DNA of 64,000 bases from Bettongia penicillata ogilbyi (taxonomy: Eukaryota; Chordata; Mammalia; Diprotodontia; Potoroidae), in contig JAJHZJ010000694.1 in NCBI GenBank assembly GCA_023548195.1, positions 1,860,001 to 1,924,000 of the forward strand, given 5' to 3'. A model generated the notes under the pieces. It was not told where the DNA came from and did no database searches. It saw only the letters and a program-made list of their open reading frames with translations. Positions 1 to 12,069 of this stretch are shown one piece after another (position 1 is the stretch's first letter; each line of letters starts with the position of its first letter). The translations under genes were made by a program, and so were the position numbers.

Positions 1-1781
1 GACTGACATGGAGGACGCATGAAGGGGAGTGATATGAAATAAAACTAGAGAGATAGAAGGGGTCACAACTGTGAAGGGTTTTAAGTAACAGGTTGAGGAG
101 TTTGTATTTTATCCTAGAGGCAGCGAGGAAGCATTGAAGATTTTTGAGTGAGATGGTCAGATCTTTATTAATCAATTTGGCAGCAGGATGGAAGTAGGAT
201 TAAATAGGGCAGGGATTGGCATGGAGCCTAATTAACAGATACAAAACGTTGGGGAAGTAAAATCAACAAGTCCTGGCAAGTGATTGGATGTCAGAGTTAA
301 GGGCGATATTGTAGATGACTATAAGGTGATGAACCTGGGTGACTGAAATTGGTATTGGTGCTATCAATAGTTAGCAATAGTTACCAAAAGTTTGGTAGAA
401 AGATGGGGTAAATTGTGAAGAATGCTTAAGGCAGAATGCAGAAGACATGTTCAATTACTAGTGCTACCACATAGTATCTGTGTGACCATGGGAAAGTCAT
501 TCTCCTTCTGCTAGGCTTTAATTTCCTTACAGGTAAACTCAGAAAGTTCTGCATCGCTCTTCTGTCTCTACTCACCCCATGTGGAGTAAACATGAAGGAA
601 ACTGGGCATGTTGTAGAAGTAGTTTAGTCTTGGAGTGTTGAGAGACCTGGGCTCTCAACAGTGATATTAGATGTGTAAAAGTGAACAAAAACTCTTAACA
701 ATTCTGAGGCAAAGTTTCCTTGTTTCTAAAATGGGATTAATAATACTTAAGTCATTTATGTCTAGCTTTTGTGGGGGTAAGTGGGTAGTAAAGTAGGGAG
801 AAATACCCTACAAGCTTTGAAGGCTATACAAATGGGAATTCTTAGTATTAAACCCTTCTTAACCTGATCAACCACCAGGCAAGCTTCTTGGTATCCATGT
901 GTGCTGCTTCAGATTGTAAAAAGTCTTAAAAAAAAATCTACTCAGGGATTAAATATACAAAGATGTACCTTAATATAGGTAGATAGTAGATAAGATAGAT
1001 AGAAACACACATATGCTCATGTGGTAGAATCTAGGTATTCCAAATGTCCCTGCTGTGTCTTCTTGTATGATTAATTAATTTATCCTGTGACTGGACTAAA
1101 TATAGTACAGTAGGGAGCCCATGACTCATTGGTGAGGAGCATTCTGGTCATTTTTATGAGCATGTAGATTGAAGGACATAATATTGGAAACAGAGTATTA
1201 TATTTAGAAATAGAGAACCTGGTGCAAATCCTATGTGATACTACCTGTGTGAATTTGAACAAATCTTTGCCTATCTGGGCCTTATTTCTCCTCTCCAAAA
1301 TGGCAGTTAGGAGATTGGACTAGATGGTCTCCAAGACACCTTCCAGCTATAAATCTCTGGTCCTATGTTCCCATTGAGGTTCAAGGGACTTGCCCTCAGG
1401 CAGGCAGGGAAGGGATAGTGGTACAAGAAAGAAAATCTGTCAATGTAACAATCCTACTTCTGTGCATGGCTGCTGGCCTGGAAATAATGAATCATCAAGT
1501 CTCCATACATAAATGACTATCTCCCTTTGTGACCTCCAACCTGCCTCTATTCAATCAGTCAGCAATACTGGGTGATTGTCTTTGTGCTGAGCTCTAAGGA
1601 AATAGGAGGTAATAAGGAGATATAGAGAATCGATAAGAATTAGTCTTTGGCTTCTGTTTACAATTAAGTGCAATATACAGGACTGATTCATATGCATTTA
1701 ACATAGTGTGTAGTATTCATGTGTATATGTATTCGTGTGTGTACGTGTGTGTGTGCAGAACAGAATCTAAGTATATTGATC
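1..1781. other. Intergenic DNA, nothing identified
   Basis: AT-rich, with no convincing exon, RNA gene or clear repeat beyond a short GT-rich stretch at 1715-1757. Confidence 0.5.
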
Positions 1782-2027
1782 AGCTAAGTAGTTCAGTGGA
1801 TAGAGCCTTGGGGTTAGAGTCAGGAAAACCTGAATTCAAATTTGATCTCACTTACTAGATGTGTGACCCTGGGAAAGTCACTTAACTTCCATTTGCCTTA
1901 ATTTATGGAAGAAGGAAATGGCAAAACATTCCCGTATCTTTGCCAAGAAGACCTCATGAACAGCAGTGGCATGCTGTAGTCCACAGGGTCATGAAGAGTT
2001 GGATGTGACTGAACAACTGAACAATAT
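1782..2027 (+). mobile_element. tRNA-derived marsupial SINE with RTE-like tail
   Basis: Contains the family hallmarks: CAGTGGATAGAGCC, GAATTCAAATTTGATC, GTGTGACCCTGGGAAAGTCA, ATCTTTGCCAAGAAGACC and a tail GAAGAGTTGGATGTGACTGA. Confidence 0.85.
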
Positions 2028-2418
2028 TGATTAGAGGTGGGTGGAAAGTGAATCGTGAGATTATTAGCTTGGTTTTAATCAGAGAAGACTCCTGTAACGA
2101 AGGTGGATTTTTTATCTAATTGTGAGGATATAGTATAATCCTCCCTATCTTACAACTATTGCAGAACTTATTTCATGTATCTAATGCCACACTTTTTTTA
2201 ATGTAAGATACTTGATTGACTGATTTTTTTTTAAGTTTCATGCTGACATGGACTTTTAAGGAAAATAGAAAGTCCTCTTCCTCATCACGAGAGGGAATGT
2301 AGGTGTGGTCAAGAGAGATAGGAATAAGGAATTTTCAGATTCTAGAAGGTATTAAGGTAGAAGAGTTGTTAAGCTTCTCCTAGGAAGATTGGGGTACCAT
2401 TCTTAGAATGTCAGTGAT

Positions 2419-2650
2419 GGGTGTGCTAGCTGTATTTGTCAGTGGATGCCTATAATCCCTGCTACTGGAGAGGCTGAGGCGGGTAGATCCATAGAGCTCA
2501 GGAATTCTGAGCTATAATAGGGCTAAAGCTGAGGTGCCCTCACCAAGTCTGACACCAATAGGATGAGCCCCCATGAATGGAGAGCCACCAGGATGCCTAA
2601 GAAGGTCCAACAGATTTAGGTCTAGAAGAGTGGTGTAGAGCACTTCCAAC
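2419..2650 (+). pseudogene. 7SL RNA-like sequence (SRP RNA pseudogene)
   Basis: Resembles 7SL RNA over the 5' Alu-like part (TATAATCCCTGCTACT, GAGGCTGAGGCGGGTAGATC) and also over the S domain (CACCAAGTCTGACACCAATA, CCACCAGGATGCCTAAG). Many substitutions and a decayed 3' end indicate a retropseudogene rather than an active gene. Having the S domain sets it apart from Alu or B1 SINEs. Confidence 0.8.
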
Positions 2651-2829
2651 CTGAACGGGAAGAAGAGTCACAGAAGGCAGGGAGGGTGATGGGTGAAATC
2701 TGAAATAACTGCAGAAACAAAGATTTGAGCTTCCAAGCATATTTATTTATTAAACAATGTATACCAATTGTGTAACTAACTGGGACCAGGCCTCCTCAGC
2801 ATGGCACTGGACCCTGAATACAGGAGGAG

Positions 2830-3893
2830 GCAGACTTTTATGTATTAAAAGAAAACAATTAACATGAAATAAATCAGGATAGAAAATGAGGTAATCTGAT
2901 TTCTAATTGAAGGAAAGATTAGGGGCTTTCTGAGTTTGGATGGGGAGGAGTGAATTTGAGAGTTGGTAGGGGTATGAGCAAGCAGGTGGACTTTTCTGGA
3001 TGTCACTCAGTTCCTATGATTAGCAAATAGGTGACATTTATGGGAAAAAGAAATTTGGGTCTCAAAGTGGAGTCAATTTTATAAGATGGAATCAGTTTGG
3101 TTCATAAAATTCCCACAATTTTCTCAGAAGGAAAGAAAGAAGAATGAAAGAAAGGGAGGGAGAGAAGAATCAAGGAACTTTTTTGTGTGTCATGGATCCC
3201 TTTGGCAATCCAAGTACATGGATTCCTTCTCAGAATAATCTTTGTTAAATATATAAAATAGAATACATAGAATTGCAAAAGAAACCAATTTTATTGAAAT
3301 ACGGTGATCTAATATTTCTTTTTAAGTTCCCAGGCCCAGATTAAGAACCCCTGGAGAAAAATTAATGGTGATGCATACTTTCAGTGAAGAAGTAGAAGAT
3401 TTTTTTGTGTCACACAAAATTCATAGCAAAATTTCAGTAGAATATAAGGTCCTTGAGGGCAGGCCTGTTTTACTTTTATCTTTGTGTCCCCAATGCCTAA
3501 TACAGAGCTTTATCATAGTTGGTGCTTTGTAACTCTCTGTTGAATTGAAATCAATTGAAGTTATTATGTATTAAACCTATGAGAATACTTCAGTTTATTT
3601 GCTGTGGCCAGTGCTTAATCTGAAGAGATCTGAGGTATGGCAGGATCTTTCATTCATTTATTCAACAAATATGTCAAGCACCCACCATGTGCTAATCCTT
3701 TGTGAGCTCTGTGAGTAACTGAGGTACCAGGCAAAGCATGGTTACCTCACCAACCAGAATCACAGAATTTAAGGGCTGAAAGGAACTTTAGAAGTCATCT
3801 ACTCCAGTCTCCTAGTCCATGCAGATTTTTATGTATTAAAAGAAAACAATTAACATGAAATAAATCTGAATATAAAATTAGGTAACCTAATTA
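2830..3893 (+). repeat. Direct repeat of about 65 bp (2830-2898 and 3824-3893)
   Basis: TTTATGTATTAAAAGAAAAC and AATTAACATGAAATAAATC occur at both places. The second copy interrupts another old repeat between about 3822 and 3898. Confidence 0.75.
3181..3355 (+). repeat. Unnamed interspersed repeat; inverted relative copy at 6674-6870
   Basis: GTCATGGATCCCTTTGGCA, CCTTCTCAGAATAATC and AGATTAAGAACCCCTGG reappear in reverse complement at 6674-6870. I recognise this as a common mammalian repeat but cannot name it safely. Confidence 0.6.
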
Positions 3894-4162
3894 GGTAACC
3901 CTTCTATAACATCCTTGAAAGGTGGTCATCTAACCTTTGCCTGAATATTTGTGGTAATGAGGAACTCACCAACTCACCAACAGACTATTTCATTTGTGTA
4001 CACCTTTAATTGTTATAAAATTTATCCTTGTAGGGAACCACAGTCTGCCTCCCTGTAACTTACATTTGCTGATTTTAGTACTTTCTGGATGAATACATTT
4101 AAAGGCTACATTTTCTTTTAGATGCTAGCCCTTCCAATTTGTAGACAACAGCTAGGATGAGA

Positions 4163-4385
4163 AATGGATAGAGTGCTAGACTTGGCTTCAGGAATTCCTG
4201 AGTTCAAATCCTGTCTCAGACACTTACTTGGACCCTGTATGAGTTGCTTAAGCTGTGTTAGCCTCAGTTTCCTCATTTGTAAAGTGGGAATAACAGCTAC
4301 CACCTGGGGTTGTTGTGAGGAGCAAATGATATCATATATGTCTGCAAAGTGCTTTGCAAAACTTACAGGGCTAGATAACTTGTAG
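4163..4385 (+). mobile_element. MIR-type CORE-SINE
   Basis: TTCAAATCCTGTCTCAGACA, CCTCAGTTTCCTCATTTGTA, GTTGTTGTGAGG, AAGTGCTTTGCAAAACTTAC and a TAGCTATTATTAT end are typical. The left end coincides with the start of the duplication unit. A second MIR fragment follows at 4400-4530. Confidence 0.8.
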
Positions 4386-4659
4386 CTATTATTATAATTC
4401 ATCTCTCTGGGTCTCAGTTTCCTTATCTTTAAAACAGGGATAATCATACATGTGATATCTACCTCACTGGGTGGTTATGAAAGTCAAATCAGATAATACA
4501 TGAAAAGTGCTTTGAGGGAAATTCATTTCCACATTTATCAAGCAAACCTACTGCTTGGTGCAGAGATGAAATGCTTCAATAAGACAGACATTTCATAATC
4601 CTGGTCTGATCTGACAGAACTAGCAATGTGACCCTGTTTTCCAGAATTTATTATAATAT

Positions 4660-4795
4660 TTTCACTTATTTTCACTTCACAAATGAGGAAACTGAGGTGG
4701 ACAAAGGTTAAGAGATATACCCAGAGTCATTAAATGTCTGAGACAGGATTTGAATTCCTGAATCCAGGTAGCACTCTATCCATTCCTCAACCTAG
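4660..4795 (-). mobile_element. MIR-type SINE fragment, antisense
   Basis: CAAATGAGGAAACTGAGG and GGATTTGAATTCCTGAATCC followed by GCACTCTATCCATTCC are the reverse complement of the SINE 5' half. Confidence 0.75.
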
Positions 4796-5334
4796 TTATT
4801 TTCTACTTTTTAGTGGCATAAAGGTCAATGAGTTGTCCTTGGAGCCAGGAAACCCTAGGTTCAAGTGCTGCTTCATTCAGATCCATTATGACATTTGGTG
4901 ATCCAGCTAAATCTCTAAGATCCAAAGTTTCAGAGAAGGTGCCAACCTGGATTGGTAGACGAAGTTCCTCATTGGAAACTCCCCATGCCAAAGAAATCAC
5001 CCCTATTATAAGATACCGTTTTCAGGGAAAGTCATTTCAGAATTACTTATAAATACTCCTTTTTAATATCTATCATTTGACCTTTAATGAATCCTATATG
5101 TCAGAGACTGAGATGAAGGGAGGTGACGCTGAAGGACTCGAGAAAATAAAAATGATGAAGGCAGTCATGGGACCCTCTGCAAGCATGAAAGTGGTATTTC
5201 ATGGGTGCAGACACTGTCACACTGTCACATATTTGATGGAGAGCTATTAGTGATATGAGAGATCCTCGAGTTCAGGTTCCTCCTTTTACAGATTAGGAAA
5301 GTGAGTCTCTGTGGTTAAGTGACTTCCCCTAGCT

Positions 5335-5600
5335 TGGCAGCTAGGGGGTGCAGTGGATAGGGCCTGGAGTCAAGAGGATTTGAGTTCAAATCCAGACTCA
5401 GACACTTACTAGTTGTATGACCCTGGGCAAGTGTATTAACTTTTGTCTGCCTCACCTCTCCAATCATAAATGGGGATAATAACAAACACCTACCTCCCAG
5501 GATTTTTGGGAGGGGGGGTGTCCAATGAGATAGTAATCCTCAAGTCCTTAGCACAGTGCCTGGCAGGTAGGATGCACCATAGAGATGTTAACTATCATCA
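5335..5600 (+). mobile_element. MIR-type SINE
   Basis: GTGCAGTGGATAGGGCCTGG, GAGTTCAAATCCAGACTCAG, TGACCCTGGGCAAGTG and CTTAGCACAGTGCCTGGCA. A counterpart is present in copy B at 53075-53325. Confidence 0.8.
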
Positions 5601-5749
5601 TTGTTCTCAACATTCTCCTCCAAAGTCCCTGAGCTAACTAGTATCGCAGGGGGATTTGAACCTGGGATCTGATTCTGGATGCAGTGTTCATTGTGCTACT
5701 GCAAGTGATCCCTCAAAGTTTATACTTCTTCTTATTTCCAAAACTACTT

Positions 5750-6030
5750 TGTTCATAATAGCTAACATTTATAGACCACCTCCTGTGTTCCAGGAACTAT
5801 GCTAAGTGCTTTACAATTATTGTCTCATTTCGTCCTTACAACCCCGTGGAAGGAAGGTGTTATTACTATCACCACCCCCACTTTACAGTTAAGGAAACTG
5901 AGGCACATGGAAGTTAAGTGACTTGCCCAGGGTCATACAGGTAGTAAGTGTCTGAAACTGGATTTGAATTCAGTTCTTCCTAACTCCAGGCCCAGGGTTC
6001 TATCCACTGTGCCATCCAACTGCCACCACT
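5750..6030 (-). mobile_element. MIR-type SINE, antisense
   Basis: AGCTAACATTTATAGACCAC, AAGGAAACTGAGGCACATGG, GTTAAGTGACTTGCCCAGGG and TTCTATCCACTGTGCCATCC read as the reverse complement of the SINE. Confidence 0.8.
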
Positions 6031-8861
6031 CTGCTGTGGGTGGGTAAGAAAGAAATGTCCTTATTCTTATTCTACAGACAGGAAATTTAGAACATGGAGA
6101 GTCTGGAGTGAGTGGCTTTGTATCCCACGGTGAAGCTGACCCCGGGGGCTGAGATGCCTTGTGAGTAGCTCTGGTTCAGTTTTAGCCCGTGACACTCCTT
6201 TTGAAGTTGGGAGCTAGGATTTGACTGTATTTTTTTCATCCCTGGTTTTTCCCTCGCTCCACATTTGAGAGTTTTCTATCAGCTATTTGTCTCCAGAAAA
6301 GCTCAGGAGTGGGAAGGTCTACCAGGACTGTGTTTCTACATTGGTCTGACTGCACCTACTTATTTAACTGTTTCCTTAACTTGAGTGAGGCTCTGAAACT
6401 GGGTAGAGAAATCAGAGCCCTGTGTCTCAGGCAGTCCCATAGGTCCCTTACCAAGGACTCTCTTTGCTTCATTTCAAGACAGCTGGCCTCCCAGAGCTTC
6501 CAATGGTCACCTGCCCTTTATGCCCTATCTTGGCTGGGAATCAAGCAGTGAATAAACTGATGGAAGCAAGAAGAGGTCCCAGAAGGATGAGAGTGGGCAG
6601 TATGATATGGTGATCAACCTCGTCTCAATCAGTCCACAGACATTTCTTGAGCCTGTAACTACAGCAGAGTTCTTAGCTTACGATCTGTGAACTTCCTTTT
6701 TTAAATATTTTGGTAATTGTATTTTAGTGTAATTCATTACCTTCAAAATCTTATTTATTTTACATTATTTATTTAAAACCATTATCCTGAGAAGGGGTCC
6801 ACTGGCTTTGCCAGAATGCCAAAGGGGATATAAGACAATTAAAAAAAGGTTAAGATTCCCAAACTACGTCAAGGCCTTGTGAAGGATACAAAAGCAACTA
6901 TATGTGGGACCTTATGTACATCACTTCTGGTCCTGAAGATATCATAGAAGTTTGGAAAGCTCAAAGCTCCCATTCTCATGTGAGGGATGGGGGTTATTTC
7001 TTTCTTTCATCCACCTAGTAGATTCTGGCCAGTCTTTAAGTGTGGTAGATTCAGCTTTTGGACCACAAGCGCATTTAGAGCTAGCCTTCCGGCCTGTCCC
7101 AGGCCAGGGGAAGTTCCTTGAATTAATTTTCCAAGAAATGACTTACCTATAAGAACACTATTGCTTTCATTAGCCAGGTATAGACCCTGAATTGCCTTGT
7201 GGGCCTGTGTAGTACCAGAAGTTGCTGAAGACTTCCTCTAGCACCAGGTAAATACTGGGCTGGATCTCTTTTCTCATGAAAGTGACAAAAACCATGGGAT
7301 CCTAGATTTAGATTTGGAAGGGACATTAGAGGCCTCTGGGCCCATGCCCTCATTTTACAGATGAAACAGTAAATTGACCCCCAGAGAGACTAAGTGATTT
7401 CCCCAGTCACATAGAAAGTGTGCCCCTACACCTGGGGGTCCCCCAAGGACAAAACCAGGAGCAACAGGTAAAGTTGCAAGAAGATTAATTTAGGCTTGAT
7501 GTGAAGAGAAGATTCCTAACAACTGGAGCTCAGCATAAGTGTCATGGGCTGCCTGAAAAGATAATACATTCTCCAAGTAGAGTTAGAAACATTATCATAG
7601 GGATTCCTTCACAGACACGAATAGGCTCCAGAAGGCCTCTGGAACACCTTTCATTTCTAAAATTCTCTGATTGTGGGATTTCTGAGATATCTTTCAGCTC
7701 CCAATCTGTGATCCCATGATACCTTTCCCTCATCAAAATGTACCTGCTAGGTAAAGGAATCTGCTGCTCTGTGTGAATGGGTTATCATTTTCTTTTCTAG
7801 GTAACGTGTTCTAAAAGATTCCTTAACCCCAAGAAATAATTTCTGAAGGTAGAGTTTAAGTCCCTCTAGACCTGTCAGTGAGTCAGGGAGTCCCCTCTTA
7901 CTGTTGTAAAGCCAAACCCAGGAAAAAGCTAGAATGAAGACTCAGACCTGCTAGATATTTTCTAGGCCTATACTTAAATCTACTTTGTCCCTCTTTTAAG
8001 TAATAGGTAAAGAATTTGATTGAGCAGTCACACAGTCTGATTTCAGACCTCTTGCTGAGAACCCTAAATCCCTGTGGTTAAACATTTTTTAAAGCTAAGA
8101 CATAAGCCACATATTTCATCCCACCTCCCACCCTGACAGTGTTAGAATGGATGGAACTTTTCTTTTCTACCTTAAAAAGATAACTTTTTGCTGGGGGTAG
8201 GAGCCTCAGGGGAGAGAATCTACAAGATTGTCTTTTTTTTAAACTTCATCTTCAGACATCAGAGGGAAAGAGCAGAGACCAGGAAGTGTGGTGTTGCTGG
8301 GCCCTGGGCCTGTGGTGTCAGTGCACAGGGAGACTTGCACTAAAAGGAACCCCTCAGCCGCAGAAAAGGCAGAGGATCATTTCATGCTGAAATAATCAAG
8401 TACAATTTCGACACCATACCCTGTTGGATCAACTCCAGAAGAGGCTCTGGCATCTTTGAATTTTCTATATTAATAAGAACATGTAATCTGAGGGACACGT
8501 GTTCATATGGTGTGGGAGGTGGGGAGGGTGGACGGGAAGGAGAAGATGGAGGTGGTTTTACTTCCCTTGCCTTCTTATAGGTTGATTGCCTCAGATCACC
8601 AAAAGTATGTCTCCTCCACTCTTCTGTCCCAAGTCACAACCCAGCCATCAGCTTAGAACAAGATAGTGACTGCATGCAGATTTGTTTTTGTTTTCTGGAG
8701 AGGGCCGCCTGCACAGACTCTCTGAGTTGTAAGGTACATCAAAGGCTGTCCAGAAAAGCCTATAATGACTAAGAATCTCCATACGATAGACCTAAGAAAG
8801 AGTCACTCAACCTTGCTTACCTTTGAGGGTTTCTTCTACTTTCCAAAAGCTCATGATTTTT

Positions 8862-9815
8862 ACCACGCCAGGGGAGACAAGATATGAATATGGAAGCACG
8901 TTCTAAAAACAGCAAGGTAATTGTAGGAGAGGAAGAAGAAAGAGCAGCCAGGGGAGGGATGAGGAAATGTTTCAAATAGAAAGTGGTTCTTGAGTAGAGT
9001 TTTGAAGGAAATGAGGCATTATATGTGTGGGAGGTGAGACTGGAAATCATACTGCACAGATGACCCCCAAAGGAAAAGCTTGCAGGGAAAGGATGTCAGG
9101 GTCTGACATGGAGTGGGAGACAGGAGCAGGGAATGGGTATTTATCTTACCTCCTTTCTCTTTATCTCCATGTGCTCACTTTCTAACCTATTTTTGGAGTC
9201 CGGTATTTCCAGCTTAGCTTTTGGACTGTAATGTGGGGATGAGACTTAGAGCAGAGTTGGGATGGAGAGAAACAGTGTAGGTAGGCAGCTAGATGGCAAA
9301 GCAAATACAGCTCTGGGCCTGGAGTCAGGAATTCCTGAGTTCCAATCCAGCTTTAGACACTTACTAGTTTGACAGAAGTGACAGAAATCCAGAGTCTATG
9401 AGTTAAAGTTTGAACTCAAGTCTTCCTCACTCCAGGCACTGAGATCTATCCACTGCAGTAACGATCTGCCCCTAGAGAAGAGACACCTTTTTTAGCTGCC
9501 CCAGAGCATAAATGCTCTTTTCCTTAGGGGACAAATGAAAGAGGCATCTATCTGTTCTGCATGTCAGGAGGTAAATAGCAGTCAATCAGCAAGCATTTAT
9601 TAAGTGCCTACTAAGGCCCCTGAGTTAGGTGAGGTCCCTACTTATATCATGGCTTATATCATGCCAGGGGAGACAAGATGTAAAAACAGAAATATGTACC
9701 AATAACAACAAGGTAATGGGGGGTGGGGGAGGGATCAGGAAACGCTTCATGTAGAAAGTGGTTCTTGAGCAAAGCTTTGAAGGAAATTAGGTATTATGTG
9801 TGTCAGAGGTGAGTA
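8862..9815 (+). repeat. Pair of related interspersed repeats (8862-9045 and 9655-9815)
   Basis: Both halves share CCAGGGGAGACAAGAT, GAAAGTGGTTCTTGAG and CTTTGAAGGAAAT. They are direct copies of an unnamed repeat about 790 bp apart. A related piece occurs at 53960-54040. Confidence 0.65.
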
Positions 9816-10429
9816 CAGAATACATCCCCGGTAGGGGGACAGTCGCCTGAGCAAAGGTATGGCGATGGGAGACCATCCCAGCTTGGCTGGAGCGAGAGTG
9901 CGTGGAGGAGAGTGATAACTTTAATAGACTGGCTGGAAGCAGTTTCTCCTCCACTCCTAGTACAGGACACTGTACGTAGTACACACTTCATAAATGTTGC
10001 ATGAGCATAAAGGATCTGTTGTATGGCAACAAAGGATCCAAAGCAAATATAAAAATAAAACACAGTATTTCCATACTAGCCTGGGGGTCATTCTTTCCTT
10101 ACTGTTCCTTGGTGGAAGGGCTAGGGGTGAGGTGAGTGGTAGGTGTGGACGTGGGGGTGTGGGGGGGGAGTTTGAACTTGGACTCATAGCCTCGACTCTT
10201 CCACTTTCTGGTTGATAGCCCTGGATCCTCGGTAAAAAGAGAGATTCCATTAACGTAAACGTCTAACTTCTCTTTCAGCCCTCAGACTGTTTCTACAGCA
10301 TGCTTCTACATACTGTGAGAAATGATGCTGCCCATGTCAGCCAATAAGAGTACAAGCTTTTTGAAGGCAGGGTCTAAATGGTTCCCTTCTGCCTTTCTGG
10401 TCCTAGAGCCTAGGGCAAATTAGCTATTT

Positions 10430-10625
10430 TGGGAAAGAGAACAGGTATCTATTAAGCAGCTCCTACGTGCCAGGCCCTGGGCTAAGCCCTTGGTAAATAT
10501 TATCTCCCTGGATCCTCAGGGGGTGGGTACTGTTACCATTCTCATTTCACAGATGAGAAAACTGGAGTAGACTGAAGTCAAGTGACTTGCTCAGGAACAC
10601 ACCCAGTCAGTAAGTGTGCGAAGCC
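10430..10625 (-). mobile_element. MIR-type SINE fragment, antisense
   Basis: CTCCTACGTGCCAGGCCCTG, CAGATGAGAAAACTGGAGTA and CAAGTGACTTGCTCAGG are the reverse complement of the SINE. Confidence 0.75.
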
Positions 10626-11974
10626 AGCTCTTTCTTCCCAGCTGCCTCTGTAATAAATGGCTGTTGATTGCTTACTTTTTGACTTTGCCTTCATCCTTCC
10701 GACCTTCACCCTTTACCCTTGACGCCTATTTTCCTGTGGGTGAGTTCTTCTCAGGACGCCCATTTTAGGGAAGGGTCTGGACCAGATATTGTTCACTCTC
10801 AGAATTGCCTCACCCTCAACCAGCGTACCTCAACACCCCACCCCAGCCCCTTTCTATATCCACTGCCTTCTTCCACTCCTCTTTCCTGTGTTCTCTTCTC
10901 CCATTAGAATGTGAGCCCCTTGGGGTAAAGACTGCCCTTCTCGTGGGACCTTGTATTTGTATCCCTGGGCTTACCACATGATAAGTGCTTAATAAATTAT
11001 TGCTGATTTGATTAGTTAATAGAAAAAACTCTGGCCCCATCATAAAAATGAGAAGGTAATCTTCCAAGAGACAGGGACCGACCGTTTCACTTATGTCCTT
11101 GTGTCCCAAATGCCTAAAACAGACTAAGGGTTTTAATGAACGGTTGTTGATTGATGACGTGGCTCATTCTTTAGCCCATAAACACCCTGCCATCTCCCTC
11201 AGTTTTCAAGGATAAAGACTAGTTCCAAGAAGTCAAATCCTCCAATTGAAATGGGATTCAATCAAATTGTCTCCTTAATCTTATACCGAGATCTAGCCTA
11301 CCTGCCTTCCTGCCTGCCTTCCTTCCTTCTTCCCTGAATTCCGACCTTCCTATCATTCATCCTTTCACTCATCTATCATCCATCCATCCATCCGTCGGAT
11401 ACTCCAGGCCTATTCCTGGCCCAGCAATCCAACTAACTTACAATGCTGAGTATAGGGCTTTCACTCGTCTGAGCACCTGAGCATTGATTGGGGTAAACAC
11501 TCTTTGTTTTGAAAGGATTTGTCAAAGGATTTCTAATTGGCTTGCCTTTTTTATCTGACTCTTCCCGCCCTTTGCTTTTAAATTGGCCTATAAATGCCGA
11601 TCCCCACAGAGATTAAGCCCAGAGAAGAGGCCGGTAACCTCAGTGTCTTCCACATCCCTTCTTCAGACGGTACTCTCATCGGGGTGGCCACAAAGCGCCC
11701 AGAGCCTCTAGAAGTCTCAGATTCACAGCTCCTGTGGTCCAGATTAAACGAGAAGGGCCCCTGGGGTCTGAGAACTGAGAGGGTGAGAGAGCAGGTGGGC
11801 ACTCTTCACCGGCTGCCAGCCCGCTCTGCTGAGCCCTGCCCTGCCCTGTCTGGGCAGCGTGGCCGGAATCCCTGCGCAGACGGCAGGTAGGCTGTGGCTG
11901 GGTGGGCTGGCCAGGTGCGGGATTGGAATGTGGAGTGTGCGCTGACAGCAGCAGGAGTTGCTGGAGCCGTATCT

Positions 11975-12000
11975 TTGCGCAACACCTTCCTCTATATATA
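11975..12000 (+). promoter_or_regulatory. SLC34A2: SLC34A2 core promoter: C/EBP-type palindrome and TATA box
   Basis: A perfect TTGCGCAA palindrome (C/EBP consensus) occupies 11975-11982, and TATATATA lies at 11993-12000. An initiator-like TCATTCC follows with its A at 12030. A FOX-like GTAAACA occurs upstream near 11491-11497. The block precedes a GTGAGT donor at 12070 and is the only promoter-like stretch 5' of coding exon 2. Assignment to SLC34A2 is inferred from position; factor binding is not shown. Confidence 0.7.
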
Positions 12001-12029
12001 CCCAGGGCTCGGGAATACCTGCTGGAGTC

Positions 12030-12069
12030 ATTCCTTTAGTTCTTTAGCCTGGGAGAAAAAAAAGGACTG
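12030..12069 (+). other. SLC34A2: SLC34A2 non-coding exon 1 (5' UTR)
   Basis: This short leader runs from the initiator-like A at 12030 to a strong GTGAGT donor at 12070. Mammalian SLC34A2 has a short untranslated first exon and starts translation in exon 2. Here the next acceptor is at 20274, only 3 nt before the ATG, so a separate leader exon is needed. The 5' end is estimated from the distance to the TATA box and may be off by several bases. Confidence 0.65.

Larger units (their letters stand above)
6031..11459. other. Upstream intergenic DNA
   Basis: Holds the repeats listed separately, plus SINE fragments at 9285-9475. I see no exon of a neighbouring gene; the short open frames lack splice context and known motifs. 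Confidence 0.5.
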
